DNA of 64,000 nucleotides from Paguma larvata (GCA_030068075.1 CM057826.1:64205312-64269311), one strand, 5' to 3'. Positions 24,716 through 36,946 are shown, counted from the first letter of the stretch. Program-made: numbers and translations. The notes: generated from the sequence alone by a model not told the origin.

Positions 24716-25325
24716 TTTCCAGTTCTTCTTCCCAAAGTTCGCCAGTGTTAGTCCTTTCTTGTGTATTCTTCTAGGAGGGGAATACATATTTTAGTAGATA
24801 ACTTTCTTTTTCACAAAAAGGATATTTCTGCCGTCAGATAGATGAGTAATCTTTCCCAGTCTGCACTTAGAGTTCTCCCTCTGCCCATTTAAACAGTCAG
24901 GTGGTACCACATATACTTCCTCTGGTTGACATAAACAGTCCACCTGCTGCTAAGTATTTAAGTTCGGATACTATATCTGTTTTTTATATCAGCTTTTTGC
25001 GGATGCATATTTTTGTACTTTTTGCAGTAGTAGTAGGTGGGTGGTTTAAAAAATCATTTATCATTAATTTTTCTTCATTATAAAAAATACATGTATAATG
25101 GGAAATTATGAACAAATGAAAATTGTGTATAACCTCACTAACCAGAGATAAGAACTGGCAACGTTCTGATATATTTGATCTTCTCTTTTTTCACTGTGTT
25201 TATAAAGAACATATACATATATATCTACATAGATACTGCAGAGTTGAAGTCCTGCTGTAACATAATTCTCAATCCTATTTCTTATTTTATATTTTCTTGG
25301 GTGTTTAAAAGTTCTTTGCATAATT

Positions 25326-25533
25326 TTTTAAAGTTTATTTATTTTGAGAGAGAGAGAGAGAGGAGAGAGTGTGTGCATGGGGGAGGGGCAGAGAAAGGGA
25401 GAGAGAGAATCCCAAGCATTCTCTGCACTGCCAGCACAGAGCCTGATGTGGGGCTTGATTCCAGGAACCACAAGATAATGGCCTGAGCCAAAAATCAAGA
25501 GTCAGATGTTTGACTGAGCCCCCCAGGTGCCCC
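25326..25533 (-). mobile_element. CAN-SINE
   Basis: Inverted SINE: A-tail complement 'ttttttaaagtttatttatt', GA-rich block, 'tgccagcacagagcctgatg' and head 'tgagccccccaggtgcccc'. The 'gactgagcc' head is slightly diverged. Confidence 0.9.
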
Positions 25534-25544
25534 ATGAGGGTAAT

Positions 25545-26012
25545 CTTTAAAACAACTTTATTGAGGTACCTTTAACATATAAAAATTACATAAATTTAAG
25601 GTGCACAGTTTAATGTTTCAATATATGTATATATCATGAAAAGATCACCACAGTCAAGTTAAATAACTTATCTATCACCTCTACATAGTTGCGTGTGTGT
25701 GTGTGTTATCATTAACTATAGACACCATGCTGTTCATTAGATCCCCAGCACTCATTCATTTGTCATAACTGAAATTTGTACCCTTTAGCCAACAGCTCCT
25801 CATTTCTCCCTCCCAGATTCCCTGGCAACCACCATTTTACTCGCTGCATCTATGTATGTGACTATTTTAGATTCCACATATAAGTGAGATCAGGCAGTAT
25901 TTGTTTTTTTCTGTGTCTGGCTCATTTCACCTTGCATAGTGTTCTCCAGGTTCATCCATGTTGTCTCAAATGAGAAGGTTTCTTTCTTTTTTATGGCTGC
26001 ATAATATTCCAT

Positions 26013-26056
<44 letters not shown>

Positions 26057-26580
26057 CACTTATGTTGCTTCTATATCTTAGCTATTATGATTAATGCTGC
26101 AATGAACATAGGAGAGCAAATACATCCTTGAGATCCTTATTTCATTTCCTTTGGATAAATATACAGTAGTGGGATTGCTGGATCATATTGTAGTTCTCTT
26201 TTTAATTTTCTGAGGATTTCCATACTGTTTTCCATAATAGCTGAACCAATTTCTTTCCTAGCAACAGTATACAAGGCTTCCCTTTTGTCCATATGCCTCA
26301 CCAATACTTTTGTCTTATTGCTAACTGCCATTCTTATAGGCGTCTGGTGATATCTCATGGTTTTGATCTGCATTTCCCTGATGATGAGTGATGTTGAGTA
26401 TCTTTTCATGTGTCTGTTGGGCATTTGTATGTCTTCTTGGGAAAGACATGTCTTTGCCCATTTTTAAATTGGGTCATTTGTTTTTGCTATTGACTTATAG
26501 GAGTTCCTCATATATTTTGGAATTAACCCCTTATTGAATATGTAGTTTGCAAATATTTTTGGTAAGTGTAATTTTTAATA
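25545..26580 (-). repeat. Old L1, ORF2 C-terminus and 3' UTR
   Basis: Read in reverse it holds the L1 3' UTR ('tagacaccatgctgttcatt', 'attagatccccagcactcat'), 'ccatgttgtctcaaatgaga', then ORF2 C-terminal coding such as [19 protein letters not shown] (26424-26137 region). A (GT)n run lies at 26015-26055. The repeat ends about 70 nt before the acceptor of exon b. Confidence 0.85.
26015..26055. repeat. (GT)n microsatellite
   Basis: About 20 uninterrupted GT units inside the old L1. Confidence 0.95.
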
Positions 26581-26650
26581 GTTGTTCGATATTACACTTC
26601 TACTTTGACTAATTTATAATGTGAAATTTAATTTCTATTTCTTCTTTTAG

Positions 26651-26729
26651 CTGGACCTCCATATACTTTGTATTTTGGTATTAAATTCTATGCTGAAGAT
26701 CCATGTAAGCTTAAAGAAGAAATAACCAG
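26651..26729 (+). CDS. EPB41L4A: EPB41L4A exon b (FERM F1-F2)
   Basis: The 79-nt exon starts with CT, completing Thr from exon a, then encodes [20 protein letters not shown] and KEEIT, ending AG to begin an Arg codon. Acceptor 'tcttttag', donor 'gtaaag'. This is the F1-F2 hinge of the FERM domain. The [13 protein letters not shown] form distinguishes 4A from EPB41L4B and EPB41L5. Confidence 0.96.
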
Positions 26730-28014
26730 GTAAAGTATATTGACTTTGCTTTTGAACAATACATGTATGGCATATTACAGAGGCTTTATTTAATACAAAC
26801 TGGGGTCAAACATTTGGATATGTGTCTACCTTGTTTTGTAATGCATCTCCACGGAGAGTTAAATTTAAACCAGCATTGCATGAGGCAGATCAGTGTCTGA
26901 TGATAGATGTGTGTGAACAATGGCATGAACCTGGGTGACATGATGATAGATTTTGCATTTGCTGTGATGGGATATTTCTGTATCATTATTGTGAAGGCTG
27001 CATTCAGCCTTTGTAGTCACGTGAAAGTAGCCATTTGAACTGTGTAAAAGAAGGATGTTTTGATACTCAGTTTGCATATGTAAATACAGATTTGAAGAGC
27101 CAGTTATTTCTCTTTATTTGGCTCACATTAAGCATAGCTTAAATGTGAAAGGTCCAGGGCTTTCATTTATCTCCATAGGAAATGAAAAGATAATTGCTTT
27201 CAGTATAAAGGAGAGAAAAAATAAACAAGGTTTCACAGTGTATTCTTTCACCTTTGTCATCAAATATTTTATTTCAGTTAAGGCAGAATTTCCAGTTGGT
27301 ATTGATTATATTATTAGTCCATGCCAACATTTGAAAGCGGCTTATAAAGAGCAGGTAGTAGTGTCAGGTTTTCACTTTACTCCGCTAATGACCTGACTGC
27401 ACGTGGTAGCAAACAAAAGCATTTTCCCTGACTTAACTCTAAGTGGTCAGTTTTCCTAGTGAACCCGTATCACTGGCTCAAGGAAACCTGAATGCGTTAT
27501 TCAAAACCTTGGATAGAGTGTCTTTGATAAGGAAGGTAGTCTGTGGTTTTGTTCCTGTTCCATCCTTTCATCGTTTTCCTTACACTCTTTTGTCTTGAGT
27601 TCGGACTGCACGCAGAAGAGTGAGAAGAGAGGAGGCTAAGTGGACCTTTCCTGTGCCTCTCTGAAGTGCTGTGATTAGGCCTCATTTTTAGAACTGTGCC
27701 AAGCTGCATTCGCATCTCCCATCACCACTTTGTAAAGGACAGGTTTATACAGGAGGCTTTCCAGGAGCACACCTCTATGGGGGAAGGGCCGTTGTGTTGG
27801 GAAGGAATTAAGGAGAGGGGTCATATTTACAATTAGAGCTTCATGAATAGTCTTTGCACTTGAGGGATTTCTGAGTTGTGGGCTCATGGGGATACTGAGT
27901 CCAAGTGGTAAACATACACAAACACACACACCCATGTTTGTAACTTACTAGGAAATTGCAAGGAAATCACATTTTATGAAACTTACCAGGAAAGTCTTTC
28001 AGTTTGAGGTTGTC

Positions 28015-28110
28015 CATAACCTCTCTGTGCCTCACTTTCCTCAGCTGTGAACTTGGGTATATACTTGTCTCATAAGGTTTTGTAAGCATGAAATGATGTA
28101 CTAAAAATAA
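28015..28110 (+). repeat. MIR fragment
   Basis: 'ctctctgtgcctcactttcc' and 'tgtctcataaggttttgtaa' are MIR core-to-3' blocks. Confidence 0.6.
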
Positions 28111-29029
28111 TGTAAATCTTGTGTTAGTTGGTTGTGTTTGGGTTCAGTAGGTGCTTGATAAATGGTAACACTTACTATTTTGTTCCCTCCTCGCTCTGGC
28201 AGGTCAGTGGAGTTACTGAACCCAAAGTGAAGGTTGGGTTCCAAAAGATATTCAATTTATTATTCATAAGGCAGGAAATGGGTATTTTAGAATGCATTAT
28301 TTTAAATCCGCTAACCAAATATGAATAGAAATTTCCCTTCAGAATCTACTACTAGCTCATAGCAGAATGCATAGATTTGTGGGTAACGTACAACCTCACA
28401 ACATACTCGCTACAGTCTCCTTTTCCTCACATATTAGACCAGATCGTGTAGCTAAGAACCATATTACAGAGTTGGCTTCCAGCTAGTAGCCATGATCTAA
28501 AATAATTTATTTTTGTTGTCCAGAGCATATAGTTGAACTTAGGTAAGTTTGATATGATTCAATATGATATCACTACATACTGATTTTTAGAATGTTCTGG
28601 AGATAAAGTCATTAATTTGCACGCATATGTTCATTTAAATGGATAGGCATAATGGAACTTACAAAGGGAGTCAATTGCCTGAGATAATTTTGGCAAAAGG
28701 GAAACTAAAACCCGAGCCCCAAATCTCCCAGTATATGCTATTAAAGGAAAAGTATACTTAGGTCAGCATTTGCATGTTGAACATTTACCTTGCTTCAATT
28801 CTCTGGAAAATTGTTCTAGCCTACTGTGCATTGGCTCTTGGGTTTTTTGTAAGTTTAATTAATGCTATCTAAAGTCTCTTCTCTTCATCAGCCCTTTAAA
28901 TAATCTTGTGTCCTCATGGTATCTGTTAACTTTATTTTTCATTCTGATTCAAAATATTACAAGAGTCTTCCACATGTTCTGGGTCATTTATAGCTCTGTA
29001 TCCCCTGCACACTTGATAAGCATAACATG

Positions 29030-29240
29030 AAGACAGGCTTTGGCGTTAGACAGGCTGCGGTTTTCATCTTTGCTCTGCCACTCACTAGCTGCGTAAATTT
29101 GAGAAAACTTTGTAACCTTTTAAAGTCTCAGTTTTCACCTCTGCAAAAACAAATTAAAGTATCTTTTCAAAGAGATGATGAGAGGAATATATAAGATGAT
29201 ACAGGGCAAGTACTGACCGAAACACAAACATGTAAGCGTT
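29030..29240 (+). repeat. MIR SINE
   Basis: 'gctctgccactcactagctg', 'gtaaatttgagaaaactttg' and 'aagtctcagttttcacctct' follow MIR order. Confidence 0.75.
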
Positions 29241-30695
29241 CCGTAGATGGTAGGGGTAGCTGAATTACAAATAATGATAAGTATTTTATGTTTTCAAATT
29301 ATTGATTAAAAAGTTAGGTTGGATTGGAGCCCTGTGATGGGTCTTCCAGCTTCAGGTCAGTCCACTAGTCACAACTTTCTGGGTATAGTTGTTCATCTAA
29401 TTATGAATTCTCCTGTGGACTGCTCTCTTGCCTACATTTCTTGAAGGACAGAACTCACTCACTCACCTACCTTCACTGAGTAACCACATGGAGCACCGTG
29501 TCCAATGCCCTGAGAGATTCAGTAGTGACCAAAGACAGAATTTCAGTCCTGCAGAGAGAGAGGACCAAGAGACTGTCCATTGCTTTGCTGGACAACCCTG
29601 TCTGTGATGTCGCTGAAATCTTTCAGAACCTTCAAGGATCTAAGAATAGTTTCTAAAAAAGAAAATAATGTTCCAAATGACTCATTCATAATGGACACTT
29701 TTTAGCTTCTAAAAATAGGTATTTGGTTTTTTATTTTGTTTTGTAATGTTATAGAGTAGTCTTTGGAGACTGACATTAAGCTTATTTTTAAAAATTTTAT
29801 TATTTTAGTATTTTTCACTTTGTGAAGATTAGTCTCTTTTAGCTTCTTTACCAGCTGAGTGGCCTGCAGCTACCTGTTCATGTCCGGAGTCTCTGTCTCC
29901 TCTAAGTGTGGATAAGGGTCCTCAATACAAGAGAGTTGAGACAAGGGTCACGTTCTGGTATGGATGCAAAAGAAATCTGTGAACTTTAAAGGATGATACA
30001 AATGTAAGGTGATATTATTGCTACTTGTTCCTATTTTGTGATCATCAGTTTTATGCTTTTGAGATGAAAGTTTTATTCCTGATTTTGTTACTTTTTCTTG
30101 AGAATCAGTGTGTGCTTCCTCTACTATTTTTCTCCTTCTTAAGCAATACATGCCCATTTCCCTTGCAGTGTTCGATATCATGTACATCATAAACAGTTCC
30201 CTCCATCCTTCACAGTGACGTTTTATCTAAAATGATTGGGCTCTTATCACATGCTAGGTTCCCTCTGCATGGGAGGCAGAAAAACAATCCTGCTTCCCTG
30301 TAGGTAGCTACTCTCCTCTTAGACTCTTCAGTGTCAAATTCGCCTGGCACTGAAATCAAACTTCTCCCTGTCCCCAGATTGCGGTTTCCTCACCAGGGTC
30401 CCACGTCGCTGGAAGGTGTGCTTCAGGCATGTCGGTGTAAGCATGTCGTTGGCCACTGAATCTCAGGGAACCTTGTGTTTGGGCTCTGGAAAGAATGGAG
30501 TATCTCTGCCCCTTCTGGAAGCAAACCTCTGATACTTGCTAAATCGTTAATGGAGCTCAACGGCTTGAGCATCCTTGGTGTCAACTCACCTCTTTTCAGG
30601 GAATGTCAGATAAGCAGAAAACTGTGAAGCCAGTATTTTAAGCCCTTCACTTGTGTTGTACTGGGTGTAGTTTGGTTAGTGTGGACAGGGTGGAA

Positions 30696-30709
30696 GACCC
30701 AGCTTTTTT
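30696..30709. repeat. Left target-site duplication of the L1 pair
   Basis: 'gacccagctttttt', identical to 31585-31598. Confidence 0.93.
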
Positions 30710-31327
30710 CTTTTTCTTTATTTTTTTCTTTCTTTCTTTATTTTTTTTTAATAGTTTATTTTCAAATTGGTTTACATATAACACCCAGTGTTCATCCCAA
30801 CACGTGCCCTCTTTAATGTCTGTCACCCCCTCTCCCCCCCCTCCCTCACCTCCCTCACCTCCCTTACCCTCAGATTGTTCTTAGTCTTTGAGAGTCTCTT
30901 ATGTTTTATCTCCCTCCCTCTCTGTGTCTTTTTTTCCTTTCCCCTCTTTCCCTCCCCCTGGTTTTTGCTTAGTCTCACAAAGTCTACCTATTCGTGGAAA
31001 CGTATGGTATCTGTCTTTTTCTGACTGACTTATTTCACTTAACATAATACCCTCCAGTACCATCCATGTTGCTACACATGGCCAGATTTCATTTTTTCTC
31101 ATTGCCACGTAGTAGTCCATTGTATATATGTGCCACAACTTCTTTATCCATTCGTCATTTGATGGGCACTTGGTCTCTTTCCATGATTTGGCTATTGTTG
31201 AAAGTGCTGCTATGAACATTGGGGTACACGTGCCCCTATGCATCAGCATTCCTGTGTCTCTTGGGTAGATTCCTAGCAGTGCTATTGCTGGGTCATAGGG
31301 TAGCTCTATTTTCATTTTTTTGAGGAT
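30710..31327 (-). mobile_element. Young L1 fragment A: ORF2 C-terminus plus 3' UTR
   Basis: The T-rich tail 30703-30751 is followed by the reversed L1 3' UTR ('acacccagtgttcatcccaa'), then ORF2 C-terminal coding on the - strand (31315-30899), which begins MKIELPYDPAIALLGIYPRD and carries WIKKLWHIYTMDYYVAMRKN. It sits in the A-tail of fragment B (31328-31584), both inside one 14-bp target duplication. Confidence 0.9.
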
Positions 31328-31584
31328 CTTTATTTTTTTTTAATAATAACTTATTGCCAAATTGGTTTCCATACAACACCCAGTGCTCAACCCAACAAGT
31401 GCCCTCCTCTGTGCCCATCACCCAGTCTCCCCCTTCCCACACCTCCCTCTCCCCTCAGTTTGTTCTTATTCTTTGAGAGTCTTTCATGTCATGTCTTCCT
31501 TCCTCTCTGTGGTTTTTTTTTCCCCTTCCTGTCTTCCCCTCCCCCCTGGTTTTCTGCTAGGTCTCCCAAAGCCTACCTATGCGT
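31328..31584 (-). mobile_element. Young L1 fragment B: 3' UTR only
   Basis: Reversed L1 3' UTR ('ccaaattggtttccatacaa', 'gtgctcaacccaacaagtgc', 'cagtttgttcttattctttg') with its A-tail complement at about 31330-31342. It is a second copy of the segment present in fragment A, in the same orientation. Confidence 0.9.
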
Positions 31585-31598
31585 GACCCAGCTTTTTT
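31585..31598. repeat. Right target-site duplication of the L1 pair
   Basis: 'gacccagctttttt', identical to 30696-30709. The pair brackets both L1 fragments. Confidence 0.93.
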
Positions 31599-33048
31599 AT
31601 ACCCCAGGACTCATGATCTAGCTTGGAAGATACCGCATATACACCAGGATATTAATTTACATGAAAAGATAACCAATACCTGCTTTATGAAGCCTCTTCT
31701 TTGTACTAGAATGCCTGGAAAGCTTCCTTATTAAGTGTATCATTTTTAATGAGCGTTTCCTTTTTCTCCAGTAGGGGTGCAGCAAACCAGGGTCATGGTA
31801 GAGTTGATCTTCCAAACCCTCACACTTGGGAGAAGGATGAGAAGAGCTATTAATATTTACATATGTAGAACAGGCATAAAGAAGATCTGTCCTAGGCAAA
31901 CTGTCATGCAGATTTTAATTAAAACCACAGATAAAAAGGACTCAAGTATCCAATCCATAGCCCTAATCAGAGTGACAGAGGGAAAGACTCATCAACTCTA
32001 AACTTGTGATTTAAATAAAATATTAAATTGTACACTAAGTCCCATAAAATGGACAAAATAAGTTATATGCAGTTACTTATAAATAGGCCCTGACATGATA
32101 AAATATTCGTTTAGCATATGAAAATACAATTTTACTGTATCATGAATTTGTCTTATAAAAAACTAATATGCTTGCTGTGATAAAGATTAAGCAAATTCTT
32201 AATTAAAAATAGTTTACTTGTCTTTTGATTTTAGTGGATTTTTCTTTAATGCAATGACTTAAAGATCTCTGGTATCTTTAAAAGGCAGGCTGTCCAGAGA
32301 AGTTTGAACAGATGTCCTTTTTTCTTTTTCTTTGTGAATTTCTCAGAGACAGCAAAGAGTGTTCAGTTTTTTCCATTTCAGCCGTCTGTCTACGTGTTCA
32401 TTTGTATATCCATCCATCAAGTCAACAACTATTTATTGAGCAATTACTATGTGCCAGACCTATGTACTGGGACTACAGTCACTGATGGGATCTGGTCCAT
32501 TTCTTTGTATTCGTTTGTCTTTCTATTTCAGTTCTTTGCTTTTTCATCTCTCTCTGTTTCTCTTTCCTTTTCTCTTTGAAGCAAACTCTTGTGGGATTAG
32601 GTCCCTCCGTTTCTGTATTTGGCAAGCGATTTGACTGTTCAGTCAGATGTTATAAAAGTCTTAATAGAACAAGACAAATATGCATCTGTGACCCATTTCC
32701 TTAAAAAAATACACTTCAGGAAAAGAAATTCCAAGTTAACAATAGAGAAAGAGAGTGCAGCTAAATAAATGTTAATTTCCAGCAAGCAGTAGTAATTCTA
32801 GCAAAATGTCTCTTCAGTGTATAAGCTTTTGTATTCAAGTTCTGCTAATAGTACTTTACTCTGCTTTTTTCCTTGTCAAGAGGAGGATAGATGATTATAA
32901 CGAAGTGGATTTGATATCCAAGATGAGCATTCAGGGCATGGGGAGTAGTTACGTAGGGCTAGAAAAGTAAATGCAAGTTAGGGAGCAGGGATAGTCATTG
33001 GTTAGTGGCAAGAGATTTTGGCTCAAGAGGCAAAAGTCCTCCAGGGAC

Positions 33049-33800
33049 TTTTTTTTTTTAACTGTTGTTGTAGTTTATTTTTCACATGGTGCAAGCCACA
33101 GGGTTACAGGGTGTCAGGAAGGCTTGAGTGTGGCTTGGAGAGTAGAGAGTGGGGTTCTCTCTTTTGGTGTTTTGCGGTAGAAGAATCTGACCACTTTTGG
33201 TCGCTGCTGCTTCTCCTCCTGCCTCATAGTGAGTAGCAGAGGGGAGGGGAGGTCTCTAATGAGCCCATCACCTCCTGAAGCCTGGTGGCTGGTGGTGGCC
33301 ACCCAGGACTGGGGCCTGGTGTGGCCTTGCCAGGATGGCCACCAGGCTGCCTCTTCCTGGCTTCCACAGCCAAGTCACAGGTAACGGTGCCACTGGAGGC
33401 CTGGGGAGATTCTGAGCATTCTGAGGACTCCAGCCCTGGAGCCATGGGCTGGAGAGTGGACTTCCTGAAAAAGAAGCTTGCCTACCAGGAATTGGGTTGG
33501 TGTTGGGGAGACCTGGGTGGTGAGGGGTGGCTTCCCCAGGATGCCCTGTACTTCCCAGGAGCTGTTATTGGAAGTGGAACCTTGATGGTGCCGGAAATAA
33601 CCATGGGTGGCCAGGAGTGAGCCATTGGAGGGGATGAGTGCTGTGCTGTCTCTTGCGGGCTGGTGGAAACCGGGGCAGCGACCTCCTGTGGGCCTCGGTG
33701 CATGATCACCAGTAGCAGGGGTGGGGATGGGGACACTAGGCCATGGAGCCCATTTGCAGAGAAGACTGAGGCAGGCTGCTCCAAGACCCAGGCACACATG
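33049..33800 (-). pseudogene. Candidate processed retrocopy, parent unknown
   Basis: A 750-bp stretch that is much more GC-rich than the surrounding intron. Read on the - strand it ends in AATAAA (33079-33074), then 14 nt later an A-run (33059-33049), the layout of a reverse-transcribed mRNA. Overlapping - strand frames of 140 and 105 codons exist (33797-33375 and 33799-33482) but neither resembles a family I know, and the proline-rich content shifts between frames as if frameshifted or untranslated. No target duplication was found. It could instead be unique GC-rich intron. Confidence 0.35.
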
Positions 33801-33804
33801 TCAC

Positions 33805-33905
33805 AAGCTCTCTCAAGATCTGAATTTTATTCTGAAAGCAACATGAAATTTTTTAAAGGTCTTATTTGTCAAGGGAGTGATGTGATCCTATTTTTCTCTT
33901 AAGGA
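33805..33905 (-). repeat. L2 ORF2 fragment
   Basis: 'tctgaattttattctgaaag' and 'gggagtgatgtgatcctatt' match the reversed L2 ORF2 block also seen at 12360-12450. Confidence 0.5.
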
Positions 33906-34574
33906 TTCCATTTACCTCTTGGAAAGGTTGTTTGGAAGGGAGATAAGTGTGAATGTTGGCAGAGCACTGAAGGGTTTAGAAACCCAGCAGATAGTGACCT
34001 GAACTGGAAGATGGAGAGAAGTGTATGGGTTTCAAAAGACAGCACATTTAGTGACTGAATGTGCGTGCCAGGGTTGCACATTGTTGGTCGGCTTCTCTTA
34101 CGTAGATATCTGGAGACTGTGGTTCTGTTTACTAAAATGGGCATTCAGGAAACACAAAGTGTTCAGAGCATTGTCTCTTAAGCTTGTGGATGCAATCAAA
34201 CTTGGTATCAGTTTACTAGAAATAATCAGAGTAGTATCTAACATTTGGTTCCCTCACTATGGCCTTCGGTTGTGAGCATTTGGAGAAAAGAAACTTAATA
34301 CAGCTGACTTTTATAAGTCATTTCCTTTGCCCTTTTCCTGCCCTTTCCAGTGACATCAAGAGTTGGCTTGCAAAGAGAGAGAAATTACAAAGGATAGCCT
34401 GGTGCATGAGTGTGTGAATGCATGCTTGCGTTGTAGGTGGTGGCGGCTGAGGCCCCTGTTCATGATTCACTGTATAGTTTTTACACCTCTGGCTTCTCTC
34501 ACCCTCACTCCATAGGCAGAAAGACTGAATCGGGGAGACGGGGAGGGGAAGCTAGCCCAAGTTGCCTAGCATCC

Positions 34575-34740
34575 TGATTAAGAGGTTCTAGAGTCGGACT
34601 GCCTGGGTTCTAGGTCTGGCTCTGCTGCTTAACTAGTTGTGACATCTTGGACAAGATACTTCAGTTCATCTCTTTGTGTCTGTTTCTTCATTCTGCAAAA
34701 TGGAGACCGTAATAGTACTGACCTTATTCTAAAGCTTAAT
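34575..34740 (+). repeat. MIR SINE
   Basis: 'gattaagaggttctagagtc', 'gactgcctgggttctaggtc', 'ggctctgctgcttaactagt' and 'ctgcaaaatggagaccgtaa' match MIR from its 5' half on. Confidence 0.8.
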
Positions 34741-35332
34741 ATAAATTACTGTATGTACACTTAGAATGAGTTATTATATTAACCATATTTGGGACAATGG
34801 GTGCCACTATCATAACAGATTTTTTACGCAAATGGAATGAGCAAAGCCATAGATAACGGGCATGAGAATTGATGGAATCGCACTGTAATGAACCTTTTGT
34901 CCTGCAAAGGTAGCACGTCATAAAGGTGGGTCCTTACGATTCGTTCCTCCTGGCAGTAGTGAGAATGGTGAGAATAGCTTGTATATAACTTCCACATTGA
35001 CCTCATGAGGTGTAGACACTTGGCTGTCCCAGTTCTGCAGGTGCAGAGACCGGCTGTTGGAGACGGTCAGCAGCTGCCCACACGGCTACTGGAGCGGGGA
35101 GGCTGCAATCCCGCCAGTCTCACTTGAGAGCCTGCACTTTTGAGCCACTACCCTGTACTGCTTATGTGTGTTTGAATAGTTCCTGTTCACTCAATAGCCC
35201 CCTCATAAAAGCACAGAAGTGGCTTTATTTTCCTTAAAGGTGATTGGCTCTTGCTGTGATGATCAGAGACTGAAACTTCAGGTCTGGGTAGTGTAAGATA
35301 CCATTAATCTCTTTTTCCCATTTCTCTTTCAG

Positions 35333-35430
35333 GTATCAGTTTTTCTTGCAGGTGAAGCAAGATGTCCTTCAGGGCCGGCTGCCCTGCCCTGTCAACATCG
35401 CTGCTCAGCTGGGAGCATATGCCATCCAGT
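35333..35430 (+). CDS. EPB41L4A: EPB41L4A exon c (FERM lobe F2)
   Basis: The 98-nt exon starts with G to complete Arg and encodes [20 protein letters not shown] then [12 protein letters not shown], ending in T of a Ser codon. Acceptor 'tctctttcag', donor 'gtaggt'. The segment forms the first helices of the acyl-CoA-binding-protein-like F2 lobe. Confidence 0.97.
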
Positions 35431-36578
35431 GTAGGTTCCACTAAAGCACATTGAGAAAAAAATGTGAATTTTTCTTTCTAAGCAAGTTTATGTACTAAAA
35501 TTCTTATCGAGTGATATTTTCCTTAATAAATATTTAGCCAAAATTCAAGTTTTAATCGGCGTCCTTTCAGAAGAGGTAAAAGTGAAGCCAAATACATACC
35601 CCTTCTGATAGGTCAGATTGGATTTTTAGCCACAGGAATAGCATTGATTCTTAATTAAGTGGAGTGTCTGAAAAGCGCTGCCAGCCTACATCCCACCTGA
35701 GTTGTATTGATCCTCCCAGGCTGTTTTGTCTCCGAGGTCACATTGCTCTCGGGCAGCTGCTGTGAAGACTCCGTGTGGTCAGGTGCCGGTGCTAGTTCAG
35801 GGTGTGGCACGCGTTTGTCACGCATTGGGCTTCAGCACTTGACATCAATATGGCAACCGTGTCGGGCAGCTCCACGCCGCATTGTCATTTTGGAGGCTGA
35901 GGCTGTTTCCACCTACAAATACCGAGTCCTTTCTAAGAATCACGCCAGGGATGGTGGCAATGAGACAGCATTTCCCTCGCCTTTATGGCATTTCCAGACC
36001 AGAGATGGTCTGGAAAAAATATCCTGGGAAAAATGGCACATAGGTGAATTGGGTTGGACTTGGAAGGTGGGTTAACATAGGGAGGAAAATTTTTAAAAAT
36101 GTAATATTGGGCTTCTGCTTTGATTTTGCTTCTTTGTATAAACTAATTACAGGATTGTATTAAATTTCCGCGACCTCTGTTTGGGGCATATGCATTTTGT
36201 ATCATATTCTCTATCTCTTGATGCCTTTTTTCTGAGAGGACATGTTGGCATCATCACTGTTTTTCACCTCTAGTTTTTCTAATATATGCACAATAAATTC
36301 TGTTTACACCATTTTATTTTATGCAACCTGGAAAGAATAATTGAAATGAAAATGATAATTATAGTCTTTTAGGACGCAAAAATATAGAACTTATATTCTC
36401 AAGACAAGATTTTATTTATACCATTCATATACACCATCAGTTGTTTTTTACTAAAATTAGTTCTGCATAAATTTATTAATAAGGCATTTGAAGAAAATGT
36501 TTTGGCAGGATAGGAATATATTTAAATATTTTTAGGAATATTTTTCTAAAATGGAAAAAAATACAATTTCTTTTTTAG
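35431..36578 (+). other. EPB41L4A: Intron c-d
   Basis: 1.15 kb, 'gtaggt' to 'ttcttttttag'. I see no recognisable repeat or RNA; 35707-36075 has an open frame of 122 codons with no likeness to a protein family and no codon pattern supporting it. Confidence 0.9.
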
Positions 36579-36699
36579 CTGAGCTTGGAGATTACGACCC
36601 ATATAAGCATACTGCAGGCTATGTGTCCGAGTACCGGTTTGTTCCTGATCAGAAGGAAGAACTTGAAGAAGCCATAGAAAGGATTCATAAAACTTTAAT
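36579..36699 (+). CDS. EPB41L4A: EPB41L4A exon d (FERM lobe F2)
   Basis: The 121-nt exon begins CT (completing Ser) and encodes [20 protein letters not shown], then [19 protein letters not shown], ending AT of a Met codon. Acceptor 'cttttttag', donor 'gtaagg'. [10 protein letters not shown] is the conserved centre of the F2 lobe. A twin-primed L1 begins about 17 nt beyond the donor. Confidence 0.97.
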
Positions 36700-36716
36700 G
36701 TAAGGGTCACATTTTA

Positions 36717-36946
36717 TTAACTATAATCTACATACTGTACATTAGATCCCCAAAACTTCATTTTATAACTAAAAGTTTCTATTCTTTAACCAGCATCTCC
36801 CCACTTTCCCCACCCCCAGTCCCTGGCAACCACCGTTTTAGTCTGTTTCTACGAGGTTGGCTTTCATAGATTCTACTTCAAATGCTGTCGTAGTGTTTGT
36901 CTTTCTCTGCCTTATTTCGCTTAGAGTAATGTCCTCAAGAATCATC
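36717..36946 (-). mobile_element. Old L1 3' region, inverted 5' half of a twin-primed insertion
   Basis: Reversed L1M 3' UTR blocks: 'acattagatccccaaaactt', 'agcatctccccactttcccc', 'gtccctggcaaccaccgttt' and 'gtcctcaagaatcatc'. The neighbouring segment to the right has the opposite orientation and carries the part of L1 that follows directly. Confidence 0.85.

Larger units (their letters stand above)
20117..26650 (+). other. EPB41L4A: Intron a-b
   Basis: 6.5 kb. Starts 'gtaggt' and ends 'cttcttttag'. Contains old L1 fragments, two CAN-SINEs and a GT repeat. 20120-20680, 20910-24160 and 24720-25320 hold no gene or repeat I can name apart from the palindrome at 22204-22229. Confidence 0.9.
26730..35332 (+). 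other. EPB41L4A: Intron b-c
   Basis: 8.6 kb, 'gtaaag' to 'tctctttcag'. Repeats are listed separately. 26760-28010, 28200-29020, 29290-30690, 31600-33045 and 34750-35330 show no gene or named repeat. Confidence 0.9.

Noticed and set aside
30899..31315. 138-codon - strand frame as a gene
   Set aside because: It is the C-terminus of L1 ORF2 running into the L1 3' UTR.
33375..33797. 140-codon - strand frame as a host gene
   Set aside because: No recognisable domain, proline-rich content spread across frames, and a layout that fits a retrocopy or unique GC-rich intron better.
35707..36075. 122-codon + frame in intron c-d as an extra exon
   Set aside because: No family likeness, no suitable splice sites joining the flanking phases, and exon c joins exon d directly to give the known protein.
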